64,000 nucleotides of DNA, from positions 62,001-126,000 of the forward strand of contig NZ_CP072524.1 of NCBI RefSeq assembly GCF_017753665.1, written 5' to 3'. A program made the position numbers and the translations under genes. This document shows, one piece after another, positions 1 through 13,230 of the stretch; positions within the stretch are counted from its first letter, which is position 1; each line of letters starts with the position of its first letter. The notes under the pieces are model-generated. The model was not told the origin of the DNA, ran no database searches, and saw only the letters and a program-made list of their open reading frames with translations. The stretch comes from Neisseria sicca (lineage in GTDB: Bacteria; Pseudomonadota; Gammaproteobacteria; Burkholderiales; Neisseriaceae).

Positions 1-732
1 ATGTAAAAGTCCGGTCGGAATAGTAGTTTGGAGTTGTCCATAGATCAAAGTTACTTTAGCCCCTGCAGCCCGGCATGCCCGTGCTAAAGCCGTACCCATC
101 TGTCCGCTAGAGATGTTTGTAATACCGCGTACGGGATCGATGGCTTCAAACGTTGCTCCGGCTGTGATCAAAATACGTTTGCCTAATAAGATTTTGGGTA
201 TCCATAAGTCGGAAATTAAATCAGCCAAATCAGCTGCTTCAAGCATTCGGCCAAGTCCAATTTCCCCACAGGCCTGTTCGCCATACGCCGGCTGAAAGAC
301 AGTAATACCGTCTGAACGTAGTTGTTCGATGTTGCGTAGATTGGCAGGATTGTTCCACATCTCTACATTCATGGCAGGAGCAACTGCTAAAGGACATTTC
401 CGTGCGGCAACAAGATTAGTCAGGAGGTTATCCGCAATGCCATGGGAAATTTTTGCGATCGTATTGGCTGTTGCCGGTGTAATGACCAACGCATCTGCCT
501 CACGTGTTAAATTAATATGAGCCATGCCATTTCCTAAGCCATTTTCATGCGTATCTGTTAAAACAGGATTTCCGCTTAAGGCCTGAAAAGTCAGTGGTGA
601 AATAAATTCGGTTGATGCTTTGCTCATTACCACACTGACTGAATGTCCCTGTTTTTTCAATAAGCGTACCAACTCGCAAGACTTATAAGCGGCAATGCCG
701 CCACTAATACCCAGCAGAATATGTTTACTCAT
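1..732 (-). CDS. coaBC: Phosphopantothenoylcysteine decarboxylase / phosphopantothenate-cysteine ligase, 5' part only
   Basis: Bifunctional flavoprotein of coenzyme A synthesis. It joins cysteine to 4'-phosphopantothenate and decarboxylates the product. The gene starts with ATG at 732 and runs off the left edge, so 244 residues are visible of the roughly 400 usual for the family. The N-terminal flavin decarboxylase half is recognisable: MSKHILLGISGGIAAYK at the start, a TPATANT stretch near residue 80 and the PAMNVEMW substrate-clamp motif. The visible part ends just inside the ligase domain (ITAGAT..DPVRGI..SSGQMG). It is transcribed away from the rRNA operon. No internal stop was seen. Confidence 0.9.
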   Translation of the reverse strand, partial: MSKHILLGISGGIAAYKSCELVRLLKKQGHSVSVVMSKASTEFISPLTFQALSGNPVLTDTHENGLGNGMAHINLTREADALVITPATANTIAKISHGIADNLLTNLVAARKCPLAVAPAMNVEMWNNPANLRNIEQLRSDGITVFQPAYGEQACGEIGLGRMLEAADLADLISDLWIPKILLGKRILITAGATFEAIDPVRGITNISSGQMGTALARACRAAGAKVTLIYGQLQTTIPTGLLH

Positions 733-1221
733 GACTAAAATACATGTTCAAAATATGTTTATACTAACATGGATAAAGAACAAACAAGCAATTTTGAGGA
801 AGGCCTATACCTATATATGTCAACGAGGCGATGCAATATTCAGGAGGGCAAATATTTTCTGAATGAGCAAGATTGGTAAAATATGATGCGAAATTGAATA
901 ACAAAGGTCGTCTGAAAGAGATTTCAGACGACCTTTGGTGTTGTTGGCGGTTGTGTTGTTTGTCGGTGTGTGAGTTGGATGGTTTTGGGTTGTTTGGGTT
1001 TGGATTGATGGTGTTTTGAAAGTTCTGCAATAGTATCTGAAATAAAAGTTCTTGAATTTCAGTTTGTTGAAGTGTTTTGTAGAATTTTTTGTTGTTTGGG
1101 AGTTGACGGTTTTTGAGGGGAGGGGTATAGTTCGGTTCTTCGCTGCTTTGGCGGTGATTGAACGAACTAATAAGTATATCACAGTTGGTCTGATTTTTCG
1201 AGGTTTTGAAAAAAGTTTTGA
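733..1221. other. Gap between coaBC and the rRNA promoter
   Basis: Low-GC spacer, about 490 bp, with the coaBC 5' region on one side and the rRNA promoter on the other. It holds one DUS hairpin at 903-936. The open frames here on the minus strand are low-complexity (rich in N, T, K and Q) and resemble no family I know, so I do not call a gene. Confidence 0.6.
903..936. terminator. DUS inverted-repeat hairpin
   Basis: AAAGGTCGTCTGAAA and its reverse complement are separated by four bases. It is the standard Neisseria arrangement of two DUS copies as a stem, here lying between coaBC and the rRNA promoter. No gene obviously ends here, so it may serve only as uptake signal. Confidence 0.75.
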
Positions 1222-1249
1222 TTGACAATGATTTGAAATGCTTTATAAT
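1222..1249 (+). promoter_or_regulatory. rRNA operon promoter
   Basis: A consensus -35 TTGACA (1222-1227) and a consensus -10 TATAAT (1244-1249) are separated by 16 bp. This is the only fully consensus sigma-70 promoter seen upstream of the 16S gene. It is about 145 bp before mature 16S, a normal leader length. Confidence 0.85.
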
Positions 1250-1257
1250 TCGTTTTC

Positions 1258-1270
1258 GCTCTTTAACAAA
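1258..1270 (+). promoter_or_regulatory. boxA-like antitermination site in rRNA leader
   Basis: GCTCTTTAACAAA closely matches the bacterial rRNA boxA consensus (TGCTCTTTAACA), which binds NusB/S10 and makes RNA polymerase resistant to Rho. It lies just after the promoter. A related copy, GATCTTTAACAAA, occurs in the 16S-23S spacer at 3352-3364. Confidence 0.75.
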
Positions 1271-1300
1271 ACAGATTACCGATAAGTGTGAGTGCGACAG
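1271..1300 (+). other. 16S precursor processing stem, 5' arm
   Basis: About 30 bases centred on GATAAGTGTGAGTG pair with the region after 16S (2950-2979, containing CATTCACACTTATC) with only about three mismatches. Such long stems around 16S are the RNase III substrate in rRNA maturation. Confidence 0.8.
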
Positions 1301-1393
1301 CCTCACACTGTTTAAAAGACAGACAAGATGATGTTTTAGACATTGTCCTGTCAGTTTCTTTGAAACAGACCAGAAGTTAAAAAGTTAGAGATT

Positions 1394-2937
<1,544 letters not shown>

Positions 2938-2949
2938 GAGAAAGAAGAG

Positions 2950-2979
2950 GCTGTTGCATTCACACTTATCGGTAAACTG
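2950..2979 (+). other. 16S precursor processing stem, 3' arm
   Basis: Reverse complement of the leader segment 1271-1300 apart from about three mismatches. Together they close the 16S transcript into one large loop for RNase III. Confidence 0.8.
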
Positions 2980-3035
2980 TAGAAGATGCGGAAAAATGCT
3001 TGAGTGAAGACAAGATTCGCTTAAGAAGAGAATCC

Positions 3036-3112
<77 letters not shown>

Positions 3113-3117
3113 AGAAC

Positions 3118-3193
3118 GGGGGCATAGCTCAGTTGGTAGAGCACCTGCTTTGCAAGCAGGGGGTCATCGGTTCGATCCCGTTTGCCTCCACCA
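3118..3193 (+). tRNA. tRNA-Ala (TGC anticodon)
   Basis: A 76-nt cloverleaf beginning 5 nt after tRNA-Ile. The anticodon arm CCTGC TTTGCAA GCAGG presents TGC, the T arm is GGTTCGATCC, and CCA is encoded at 3191-3193. It is cotranscribed with the rRNAs. Confidence 0.97.
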
Positions 3194-3605
3194 ATACTTT
3201 CCAAATCAAAGCGAGTTAAAAAGGCAGTGTAACTGCTTTCTTTTTTTCTAAAGAGGAGTCTGCTGACGAATCAGTTTGACGGGAAAAGAAAGGCTGCTAT
3301 AATAATCAGCTCATTTTGATTTGCGAAGTAAATAGCAATATTGAACGCATCGATCTTTAACAAATTGGAAAGCCGAAATCAACAAACAAAGACAATGTGT
3401 CTGTTTTTGATGATTGACCGATTGCAAACGGTCAGTTGTCTCCTGGATAGGAAAAGAAAAACAGGTGCAGTATTTGGGTGATGATTGTATCGACTTAATC
3501 CCGAAAGACAAAAGGCGGGATTAAGACACAACAAGCAGTAAGCTTTATCAAAGTAGGAAATTCAAGTTTGATGTTCTCGTCAACGGAATGTCAGGCAAAG
3601 TCAGA

Positions 3606-3624
3606 GAAGTTCTTGAAATGATAG

Positions 3625-3631
<7 letters not shown>
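3606..3631 (+). other. 23S precursor processing stem, 5' arm
   Basis: Twenty-six bases pair with 6508-6533 with a single mismatch, bringing the two ends of 23S together. This is the expected RNase III stem of 23S pre-rRNA; the arms overlap the mature ends by several bases, as in other bacteria. Confidence 0.85.
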
Positions 3632-6507
<2,876 letters not shown>

Positions 6508-6516
<9 letters not shown>

Positions 6517-6533
6517 ATCATTTGAAGAACTTC
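6508..6533 (+). other. 23S precursor processing stem, 3' arm
   Basis: Partner of 3606-3631 (25 of 26 positions pair). It overlaps the last bases of mature 23S. Confidence 0.85.
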
Positions 6534-6607
6534 AAATAAAAAGCTTACTGACTGATTCAGTCATCACCGAATATATTGATTGAGGCTTTACCGATTTGTA
6601 CAGTTTA

Positions 6608-6724
6608 AGTTTGGCGGCCATAGCGAGTTGGTCCCACGCCTTCCCATCCCGAACAGGACCGTGAAACGACTCAGCGCCGATGATAGTGTGGTTCTTCCAT
6701 GCGAAAGTAGGTCACTGCCAAACA
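6608..6724 (+). rRNA. rrf: 5S ribosomal RNA
   Basis: About 117 nt. Its terminal helix pairs GTTTGGC near the 5' end with GCCAAAC near the 3' end. Family signatures are GGTCCCAC, CCCGAAC and AGCGCCGATGATAGTGTGG. It is the last gene of the operon. Ends were placed by alignment with E. coli 5S and may be off by a base or two. Confidence 0.95.
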
Positions 6725-6733
6725 CCTATTCTA

Positions 6734-6761
6734 AGCCCCCGACAGATGTCGGGGGCTTTTA
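6734..6761 (+). terminator. Intrinsic terminator of rRNA operon
   Basis: AGCCCCCGAC and GTCGGGGGCT form a perfect 10-bp GC-rich stem with loop AGAT, followed by TTTTACTTT. It starts about 10 bp after 5S and contains no DUS, unlike most terminators in this window. Confidence 0.92.
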
Positions 6762-7071
6762 CTTTGAATCGTTGACAAGTTTGGCGAACCGGACCCTCCT
6801 GCCTTGATAGCGGCGGTGGGGCGGAATGGGGTAATACTCCGAATGCTCCGGTTGCAGAAGAATGGACTTTTGAGAATGTGGATGGGGCCGCTTCGAAATT
6901 GAGGTGGGTTAGTAGATGTTGTAGAATCAATACATTGAGAGATAGTAAAGTTAGAAATATTTAAAATTGTTTGAATTAAAATGATGTAAAGTATATGATG
7001 ATAAGATATATAGTGGTAACGTCTCCCCGGTGTTACCGTCCATATTAACGAAATGATAGGAAAACGCCCTT
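6762..7071. other. Spacer between rRNA operon and comEA
   Basis: About 310 bp with no gene I can support. The distal half is AT-rich. A small hairpin (GGTAAC...GTTACC, 7015-7037) lies 35 bp before comEA. No consensus promoter stands out. Confidence 0.5.
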
Positions 7072-7371
7072 ATGAAAAAACTCCTCTTTGCCGCACTCTC
7101 CGTTTTAACTGCCTCGCTGTCGCTGGCAGCCGTCAACATCAATACCGCCTCTTCTTCCGAATTGGAAGCCCTGCCCGGCATCGGTCCGGCCAAAGCGAAA
7201 GCCATTGTGGACTACCGTCAGCAGCATGGTGCCTTCAAATCGGTGGAAGAGCTCAAAAACGTCAAAGGCATCGGCGAGGGTATCTTCTCCAAACTGAAGG
7301 CCGAAGCAACCGTCGCGCCCGCACCTGCAAACTCAAAAGCTAAAAACGCCGTCCCATCACCTAAAAAATAA
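7072..7371 (+). CDS. comEA: Competence protein ComEA, small periplasmic DNA-binding form
   Basis: A 99-residue protein: signal peptide (residues 1 to about 20, MKKLLFAALSVL..SLA) followed by a helix-hairpin-helix DNA-binding domain (VNINTASSSELEALPGIGPAKA... and VKGIGEGIFSKL). It then ends in an Ala/Pro/Lys-rich tail. ComEA/ComE binds incoming DNA in the periplasm and ratchets it inward during transformation. It is known that N. gonorrhoeae carries several identical comE copies, each downstream of an rRNA operon. The position here, about 350 bp after 5S, matches that arrangement. AGGA at 7057 serves as ribosome binding site. Confidence 0.93.
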   Translation: MKKLLFAALSVLTASLSLAAVNINTASSSELEALPGIGPAKAKAIVDYRQQHGAFKSVEELKNVKGIGEGIFSKLKAEATVAPAPANSKAKNAVPSPKK

Positions 7372-7508
7372 CCCCATCCGCGTATTCGTGAAATTGCAGG
7401 TGAATACGATGGTCAAACTAAAAAACGTCCAGTTCCGGAAGGGAGTGGGCGTTTTTGTTTGTCGAACCGATCTTGTTACCGTCGCTCAGAGTGGGAATAG
7501 GACAATGT

Positions 7509-7688
7509 GAGACCTTTGAAAAAATAGTCTGTTAACGAAATTTGACGCATAAAAATGCGCCAAAAATTTTTAATTGACTAAAACCTTCTTAATATTGAGC
7601 AAAAAGTAGGAAAAATCAGAAAGGTTTTGCATTTTGAAAATGAGATTGAGTATAAAATTTTAGTAACCTATGTTATTGCAAAGGTCTC
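7509..7688. mobile_element. Miniature IS1106-like (IS5-family) remnant with both ends
   Basis: It starts with GAGACCTTTGAAAAA and ends with TTGCAAAGGTCTC, an inverted repeat of at least ten bases (GAGACCTTTG). The same tip, GAGACCTTTGCAAAATTCC, begins at 63982. From memory these are the ends of the IS1106/IS5-type elements of Neisseria. With only 180 bp between the ends there is no room for a transposase, so this is a deletion derivative or MITE. No target duplication is evident. Confidence 0.65.
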
Positions 7689-8021
7689 AATATACCGTTT
7701 CGGCAATTCCTGCAATATTGTGAAATTGTACTCATATGAATGGTAATGATCTGATATAAGAAAACATCGAGTTGTTACACAACAGGTTGAGAAAAATAAG
7801 CCTGTAAAACCTCAAAAGGCACTCCCTTCAGACCTTTATATAACTTTACTTTATTTTATTTTATAAAAATTCACAAATCATTGCAGTTTATTTTACTGGT
7901 ATTCTGAATCCCTAAATAGAAACTCATCATGCCATATTTCCATCAAGGTGAGGATTACACGTTTTGCCCTCCTGTTGATCTGCGGTCAGGTAACTCGAAT
8001 AAAGTTCTAACCAATACTGCC

Positions 8022-8280
8022 CTCATAACAAGTCATACCGAAAGCATGGTTGGCTGAGCTTTTGTATCGCGTACTTATTGTCAGAGTAAACGCATTTAAT
8101 CAGGTGTTCGGTCAGAATTTTGACTGTTCTGTCTGAGGTTTTGTCCAGCAAAATGGCAGTATATAACTTTATTGAAAATCCGTCGATAGCGATAAACAGG
8201 TAACCAAAAGCTTATTGGTGCTTTTTGTCCTTTGAATAGCGGTGGCCTTTTGGTACCCAAATGATGTAAATACTCAATTA
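8022..8280 (-). pseudogene. Decayed DDE transposase fragment (rve-type)
   Basis: The minus-strand frame reads GYLFIAIDGFSIKLYTAIL, then a DKTSDRTVKILTEHLIKC stretch and CVYSDN. The spacing of the first acidic motif (AIDGFS) and the second (YSDN) is that of retroviral-integrase-like transposases such as the IS481 group. A stop codon interrupts the frame just before GYLF and another follows at about 8022. Only about 85 residues remain and no ends are visible, so it is a dead relic. Confidence 0.65.
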
Positions 8281-8340
8281 TATTTAGGTCATGAATTATT
8301 ATTCAGCTATATGATGTAAAGGAGTAAAGTTAGAATAGAG

Positions 8341-8390
8341 AGTCGTCTGAAAAGGAGGGTAGGATTAAGTTTGCTTTTCAGACGACTTTT
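8341..8390. terminator. DUS-like inverted repeat (AGTCGTCTGAAAA form)
   Basis: AGTCGTCTGAAAA at 8341 and its complement at about 8376-8388 are separated by some 25 bases. One G of the DUS is missing from both arms, so the stem is preserved although the DUS is imperfect. No adjacent gene end is visible; it may be a leftover of a deleted gene. Confidence 0.55.
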
Positions 8391-8614
8391 ATAATTTTAG
8401 ACTTTTGAAATGGTGGATATTCATAGTAAGCATATAGCTTTGAAATTATGTATTGATTATGGTTTGTTTACAAAAGCTTGATGCTAACAGTTTTTTAATT
8501 TATTTGTCCTATAAATAGGAGTTAAGCGATTAGAATCTTCGTGCAGGTATGATTCAGCAGTTAGAGAGCGGGAGTAACTATAGCCGGCCATAAAAATATG
8601 GAAGAAGTTTATTT

Positions 8615-9187
8615 TTATTTGGGGCGGAAGGTGGTACAAATGGCGGTATCGGTTTCAATGAAATCACCGCCGATTAAATCTACGCAATAAGGAATGGCGC
8701 CGAATAGACCTGGTACAACGATGCTGCCATCTTCCGAACGTACGCCGCCCAATGTTTCAGCAATGGCTTTCGGTCGGCCGGGTAGATTCACAATCAGGCT
8801 GTTGCCACGAATGCCTGCTGTTTGGCGTGACAAAATGGCTGTGGGTACATAATGCAGGCTGATACGGCGCATTTGTTCGCCAAAACCGGGCAGTTCTTTG
8901 TCTAATACGGCTTGCGTGGCTTCGGGGGTGATGTCGCGAGGGGCAGGTCCTGTGCCGCCGGTGGTAAAAATCACATCGCAATGCTCTTCATCTGCCATAT
9001 GGATAAGCACGCTTTTGATTTCGTCTTGATCGTCAGGAATAAGGGCTTCTACATAACGGATCGGATTGAGGACGGCTTTGTCAAGCCAGCTTTTGAGTGC
9101 GGGAATTCCTTCATCGGCATACACGCCGCTGCTGGCGCGGTCACTGGTGGAAATTAGGCCGATGGTGATGGTAGGGAGTGTGTTCAT
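8615..9187 (-). CDS. mog: Molybdopterin adenylyltransferase
   Basis: A 190-residue MogA/MoaB-family protein that adenylylates molybdopterin before molybdate insertion by MoeA. Diagnostic motifs are ISTSDRASSGVYADEG near the start, FTTGGTGPAPRDITPEA in the middle and VNLPGRPKAI toward the end. I chose ATG at 9187 (MNTLPTITIGLIS) because family homology begins there; an upstream in-frame ATG would add 24 unrelated residues. It is the last gene of the island, downstream of narG but separated by about 360 bp and a terminator, so probably its own unit. Confidence 0.93.
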   Translation of the reverse strand: MNTLPTITIGLISTSDRASSGVYADEGIPALKSWLDKAVLNPIRYVEALIPDDQDEIKSVLIHMADEEHCDVIFTTGGTGPAPRDITPEATQAVLDKELPGFGEQMRRISLHYVPTAILSRQTAGIRGNSLIVNLPGRPKAIAETLGGVRSEDGSIVVPGLFGAIPYCVDLIGGDFIETDTAICTTFRPK

Positions 9188-9549
9188 GATAATAGCAGAC
9201 CCAAAAGATAGAAAACTACATTGTACCTGATTAGCTGTATCTGTTGTGGGTGTTGGCAATGTGCAAAATAGCAGGACTTAAAATACATATCTTCAGGTAA
9301 AGGCTAGCTTGAGAAGTTGTCTATAAAAATCATTTCTCAATAAATGTACTCAATCTCAAATAGGATGATATTCTGATTATCTCCTCATTATTGTTCTGCT
9401 CAACAAGTAGTTAGCTATGAATGAAATCTTGTGCATAAATTGCCTCAGCCGCTTTATTTCCTATTGACGGAGAATTTGATAATAAAAAATGCCTGTCTGA
9501 AAGTTTCCTCTCAGGCAGGCATTGCTCTTCACTAAGTTTTCAGACGACC
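9188..9549. other. Intergenic region between narG and mog
   Basis: About 360 bp. A DUS copy (9537-9549) abuts the narG stop and a hairpin at 9488-9526 follows. The remaining 300 bp should hold the mog promoter on the minus strand, but no clear -35/-10 pair is seen. Confidence 0.5.
9488..9526 (-). terminator. Probable terminator of narG
   Basis: AATGCCTGTCTGA and TCAGGCAGGCATT form an imperfect stem with a short loop; read on the minus strand it is followed by TTTTTTATTA. It lies 25-60 bp after the narG stop. Confidence 0.75.
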
Positions 9550-12500
9550 TTAACCTGCCGGTTCGTCCATCCAATCCACTTTGTTCATTTTACGCACAAT
9601 CACCCATTCATCACGGTTAGAGCCTACTGTGCCGTAGTAGTTGAAGCTGTACGCCAATTGCGCGTAGCCGCCTATCATGTGGGTCGGGTTCAAGACCGCC
9701 TTGGTTACCGAGTTGTGGATACCGCCGCGTTTTTTGGTGGTTTCTGCCGCCGGAGTATGTACCAGTTTTTCCTGAGCGTGGTACATCAAAATCATAGTTT
9801 CGGGAATACGCTGGCTCACAATCACACGGCAGGCAATCGAACCGTTGGTGTTGAACACTTCCACCCAGTCGTTATCCACCAAACCGGCTTTCTTGGCATC
9901 GATTTCGGAAATCCACACGTGCGGGCCGCCGCGTGAGAGCGTGAGCATACGCAGGTTTTCAGAATAGGTACTGTGGATACCCCACTTCTGGTGCGGTGTG
10001 AGGAAGTTGAGTGTGATTTCCGGATTGCCGTTAGGCATTTTGCCCAGCAGCTGTTTGGTGGTTTTGGTGTCCACCGCCGGACGGTACACGCAGAAAGCAG
10101 CACCGAAATCGCGCATCCACTTGTGGTCTTGGTAGAACTGCTGGCGGCCGGTCAGCGTGCGCCACGGAATCAGCTCGTGCACATTGGTATAGCCGGCGGT
10201 GTAGCACACTTCTTCGCTCTCCACTCCCGACCAAATCGGCGAGGTAACAATCTTGCGCGGCTGGGCGACGATGTCGTGAAAGCGGATTTGCGTGTGCTCG
10301 CTGGCATTAATCAGATGTGTATGGTCGCGGCCTGTAGCTTTGCCCAAGGCTTGCCAAGCCTTTTTTGCCACATGTCCGTTGGTTTCCGGAGCGAGGGTTA
10401 ATATCATCTCGCAGGCATCAATGGCAGTTTCGATTTTCGGTTGACCTTTTCCGACCCCTTCGGCTTGTACGCCGTTGAGTTTACGTAGGAATTCAACTTC
10501 ATGTTTGGTATCCCAAGCCATACCTTTACCGTTATTGTTGACTTTTTCCAGCAGCGGGCCGACAGAAGTGAATTTCTCGTAAATCGCGCCGTAATCACGT
10601 TCCACCACGGTCATCGCCGGCATGGTTTTGCCCGGGATGGGTTCGCACTCGCCCAGTTTCCAATCTTTCGGGTCGAACGGCTGACCGAGTTCCTGCGGGC
10701 TGTCGTGCATCAGCGGCGTGAGCACGATGTCTTTGCGTACGCCCAAGTAGTCTTTGGCCAGCTCGCTGAATTTTTTGGCCAGGCCTTTGTAGATTTCCCA
10801 GTCAGACCTGCTCTGCCACAAAGGCTGCACCGCTTCGGTAAACGGATGGATGAACGGGTGCATGTCGGACGTGTTCAGATCGTATTTCTCGTACCAAGTG
10901 GCGGTCGGGAAAATCACGTCGGCGTACAGGCAGGTGGTGTTCATGCGGAAATCCAGGAGCGTGAACAAATCCAGCTTGCCTTCCACTCCTTCCCGCTGCT
11001 TCACTTCGGCAGGTTTCAGGCAGTCGTCTTCGTCGCTCATCAGGCCGTTTTGCGTGCCGAGCAGGTATTTCAGGAAATATTCGTGGCCTTTGCCGGACGA
11101 ACCCAAAATGTTGGAACGCCAAATAAACATATTGCGCGGCCAGTTTTTCGGGTTTTCCGGATCGTTGCAGGACATGTCCAGCGTGCCTTCTTTCAGGCCT
11201 TTGACCACATAGTCGGCGGGCGACATACCCGCCGCCTCGGCTGCATCGGTAACGTCCAGCGGGTTGGTTTCCAACTGCGGCGCACTCGGCGTCCAGCCCA
11301 TGCGTTCGGCTTTGGCGTTGTAGTCGATCATGGTCAGGCGGCGCATATCGTCGCCCGCGTCGGACGTGAGCAGCTCGTCGGCGGACACGGTTTCGTGGCG
11401 GTACTGGCCGGTGTGGTTGTAGAAGAAGGACGTGCCGGCCATCTGGCGCGCGGGGCGGTGCCAGTCGAGCGCGAAAGTCAGCGGCGCCCAGCCGGACTGC
11501 GGACGCAGTTTTTCCTGGCCTACATAATGGCACCAGCCGCCGCCGGACTTGCCGATGGTGCCGCACATCATCAGCATGTTGATCAGGCCGCGATAGTTCA
11601 TGTCCAGGTAATACCAGTGGTTCAGGCCGGCGCCGACGATAATCATCGAGCGGCCTTTGGTATCGTGCGCGTTTTTGGCGAACTCGCGGGCTACCTGAAT
11701 CACGCGTTCGGGCGCAACGCCAGTGTGTTTTTCCTGCCATTTCGGCGTGTAGGGTTTGTCGTCAAAGTAGTCTTTGGCTACGTTCTCGTCGCCCAAGCCG
11801 TTGTCCACGCCGTATTGCGCTACCAGGAGGTCGAATACGGTGGCCACCAGCTGGCTGCTGCCGTCGGCCAAGGTGATGCGTTTTACCGGTACTTTGCGGA
11901 AGGTTTTTTCTTCGTCGAATTCGCCGCCGAAGTAATCGAAACCAACGCGTACCACGTCATCGGCGCACGCCTTCAGCGACAAGGCTGCCTGAACATCCTG
12001 GTCATTCTGAGCCTTGGTTTCCAGATTCCATTTTTGGCTGCCATCCCAACGGAAGCCGATGGAGCCGTTGGGCAGCATCAGGCTGTTGGTTTTCTCGTTC
12101 CACGCCAGCACTTTCCAATCGGGATTCTTCTCTTCGCCGAAGTTGTCGCTCAGATGAGAAGCGCGCAGGGTGTATTCGGGGCGGTAGCCTTCGCCGTCTT
12201 CCTTCAGGCACACCAGCACCGGCATATCGGTCAGGCGGCGGCAATAGTCTTGGAAATAGTCGGATGGATTGTCGATATGGAATTCTTTGAGGATAACGTG
12301 CCCCATCGCCATTGCCAGCGCGGCATCCGTACCTTGGCGCGGTGCCAGCCAGATATCGCTGAACTTGGCCATTTCGCCGAAGTCGGAAGATATGGCAACG
12401 GTTTTGGTGCCTTTGTAGCGCACTTCGGTATAGAAGTGGGCATCGGGCGTGCGTGTCATCGGCACGTTGGAACCCCAGACCAGAAGATAATTGGAGTTAT

Positions 12501-13230
12501 ACCAATCGGCGGATTCGGCCACGTCGGTTTGCTCACCCCAAGTCTGCGGTGAAGCAGGCGGCAGGTCGCAATACCAATCGTAGAACGACAGCGGTACGCC
12601 ACCGATCAAGCCGAGATAGCGTGCGCCAGCGGCATAGCTGACCATAGACATGGCGGGAATCGGCGAGAAGCCGATAACACGGTCGGGGCCGTATTTCTTG
12701 ATGGTGTAGCAGTTGGCTGCGGCCACCATTTCATAAGCTTCGTCCCAGTTGGAACGCACGAAGCCGCCCAAACCGCGCTGGGATTTGTAGGATTTGGAGC
12801 GCTCAGGATCTTCCACAATCCATTTCCATGCTTCGATCGGGTCTTTGGTTTTACGCGCTTCGCGCCACAGCTCAGCCAGCGCGCCGCGCATCATCGGATA
12901 TTTGATGCGCTGGGCAGAGTAAACATACCAACTGTACGACGCGCCGCGTGGGCAGCCGCGTGGTTCATGGTTGGGCAAATCCGGACGGGTGCGCGGATAG
13001 TCGGTCTGCTGGGTTTCCCAAGTAATCAGGCCGTTTTTCACATAAACTTTCCAGCTGCACGAACCGGTACAGTTCACACCGTGAGTGGAACGTACCACTT
13101 TATCGTGTTGCCAGCGGCTACGGTAGGCATTTTCCCATTTGCGGTCTTCTTCGGTCAGTACGCCGTGTCCGTTGGCAAAGGGCTCATGTTTTTGGCTGAA
13201 AAATTTCAGTCGGTCTAAAAAGTGGCTCAT
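9550..13230 (-). CDS. narG: Respiratory nitrate reductase, alpha subunit
   Basis: Catalytic Mo-bisMGD subunit of the membrane-bound nitrate reductase. It reduces nitrate to nitrite on the cytoplasmic face, fed by NarH and NarI. It has 1,226 residues, full family length. The FS0 cluster ligands are visible (HGVNCTGSC: His50, Cys54, Cys58, then Cys in EPRGCPRG), as is the Mo-ligand aspartate motif YDWYCDLPPASP near residue 220. The start is backed by AAGGAAC 7 bp upstream. Unusually, narH does not follow. narG is preceded by modC and has its own 320-bp upstream region and terminator, so it is probably a separate unit expressed apart from narHJI. Confidence 0.97.
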   Translation of the reverse strand: MSHFLDRLKFFSQKHEPFANGHGVLTEEDRKWENAYRSRWQHDKVVRSTHGVNCTGSCSWKVYVKNGLITWETQQTDYPRTRPDLPNHEPRGCPRGASYSWYVYSAQRIKYPMMRGALAELWREARKTKDPIEAWKWIVEDPERSKSYKSQRGLGGFVRSNWDEAYEMVAAANCYTIKKYGPDRVIGFSPIPAMSMVSYAAGARYLGLIGGVPLSFYDWYCDLPPASPQTWGEQTDVAESADWYNSNYLLVWGSNVPMTRTPDAHFYTEVRYKGTKTVAISSDFGEMAKFSDIWLAPRQGTDAALAMAMGHVILKEFHIDNPSDYFQDYCRRLTDMPVLVCLKEDGEGYRPEYTLRASHLSDNFGEEKNPDWKVLAWNEKTNSLMLPNGSIGFRWDGSQKWNLETKAQNDQDVQAALSLKACADDVVRVGFDYFGGEFDEEKTFRKVPVKRITLADGSSQLVATVFDLLVAQYGVDNGLGDENVAKDYFDDKPYTPKWQEKHTGVAPERVIQVAREFAKNAHDTKGRSMIIVGAGLNHWYYLDMNYRGLINMLMMCGTIGKSGGGWCHYVGQEKLRPQSGWAPLTFALDWHRPARQMAGTSFFYNHTGQYRHETVSADELLTSDAGDDMRRLTMIDYNAKAERMGWTPSAPQLETNPLDVTDAAEAAGMSPADYVVKGLKEGTLDMSCNDPENPKNWPRNMFIWRSNILGSSGKGHEYFLKYLLGTQNGLMSDEDDCLKPAEVKQREGVEGKLDLFTLLDFRMNTTCLYADVIFPTATWYEKYDLNTSDMHPFIHPFTEAVQPLWQSRSDWEIYKGLAKKFSELAKDYLGVRKDIVLTPLMHDSPQELGQPFDPKDWKLGECEPIPGKTMPAMTVVERDYGAIYEKFTSVGPLLEKVNNNGKGMAWDTKHEVEFLRKLNGVQAEGVGKGQPKIETAIDACEMILTLAPETNGHVAKKAWQALGKATGRDHTHLINASEHTQIRFHDIVAQPRKIVTSPIWSGVESEEVCYTAGYTNVHELIPWRTLTGRQQFYQDHKWMRDFGAAFCVYRPAVDTKTTKQLLGKMPNGNPEITLNFLTPHQKWGIHSTYSENLRMLTLSRGGPHVWISEIDAKKAGLVDNDWVEVFNTNGSIACRVIVSQRIPETMILMYHAQEKLVHTPAAETTKKRGGIHNSVTKAVLNPTHMIGGYAQLAYSFNYYGTVGSNRDEWVIVRKMNKVDWMDEPAG

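Larger units (their letters stand above)
7372..8614. other. Gene-poor, AT-rich region with decayed mobile DNA
   Basis: About 1.2 kb without an intact gene, separating comEA from the nitrate/molybdenum island. It contains a 180-bp IS1106-like remnant (7509-7688), a broken transposase fragment (about 8022-8280) and a DUS-like hairpin (8341-8390). The rest (7690-8020, 8400-8614) shows nothing I can interpret. Confidence 0.7.

Noticed and set aside
764..1306. Two overlapping minus-strand frames of 180 and 120 codons before the rRNA operon
   Set aside because: Low-complexity peptides, they cover the rRNA promoter and leader, and no ribosome binding site was seen.
10501..12552. 683-codon open frame on the plus strand
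   Set aside because: It is the antisense of narG; composition (His/Val/Gly/Phe-rich) is typical of a shadow frame and no family is recognisable.
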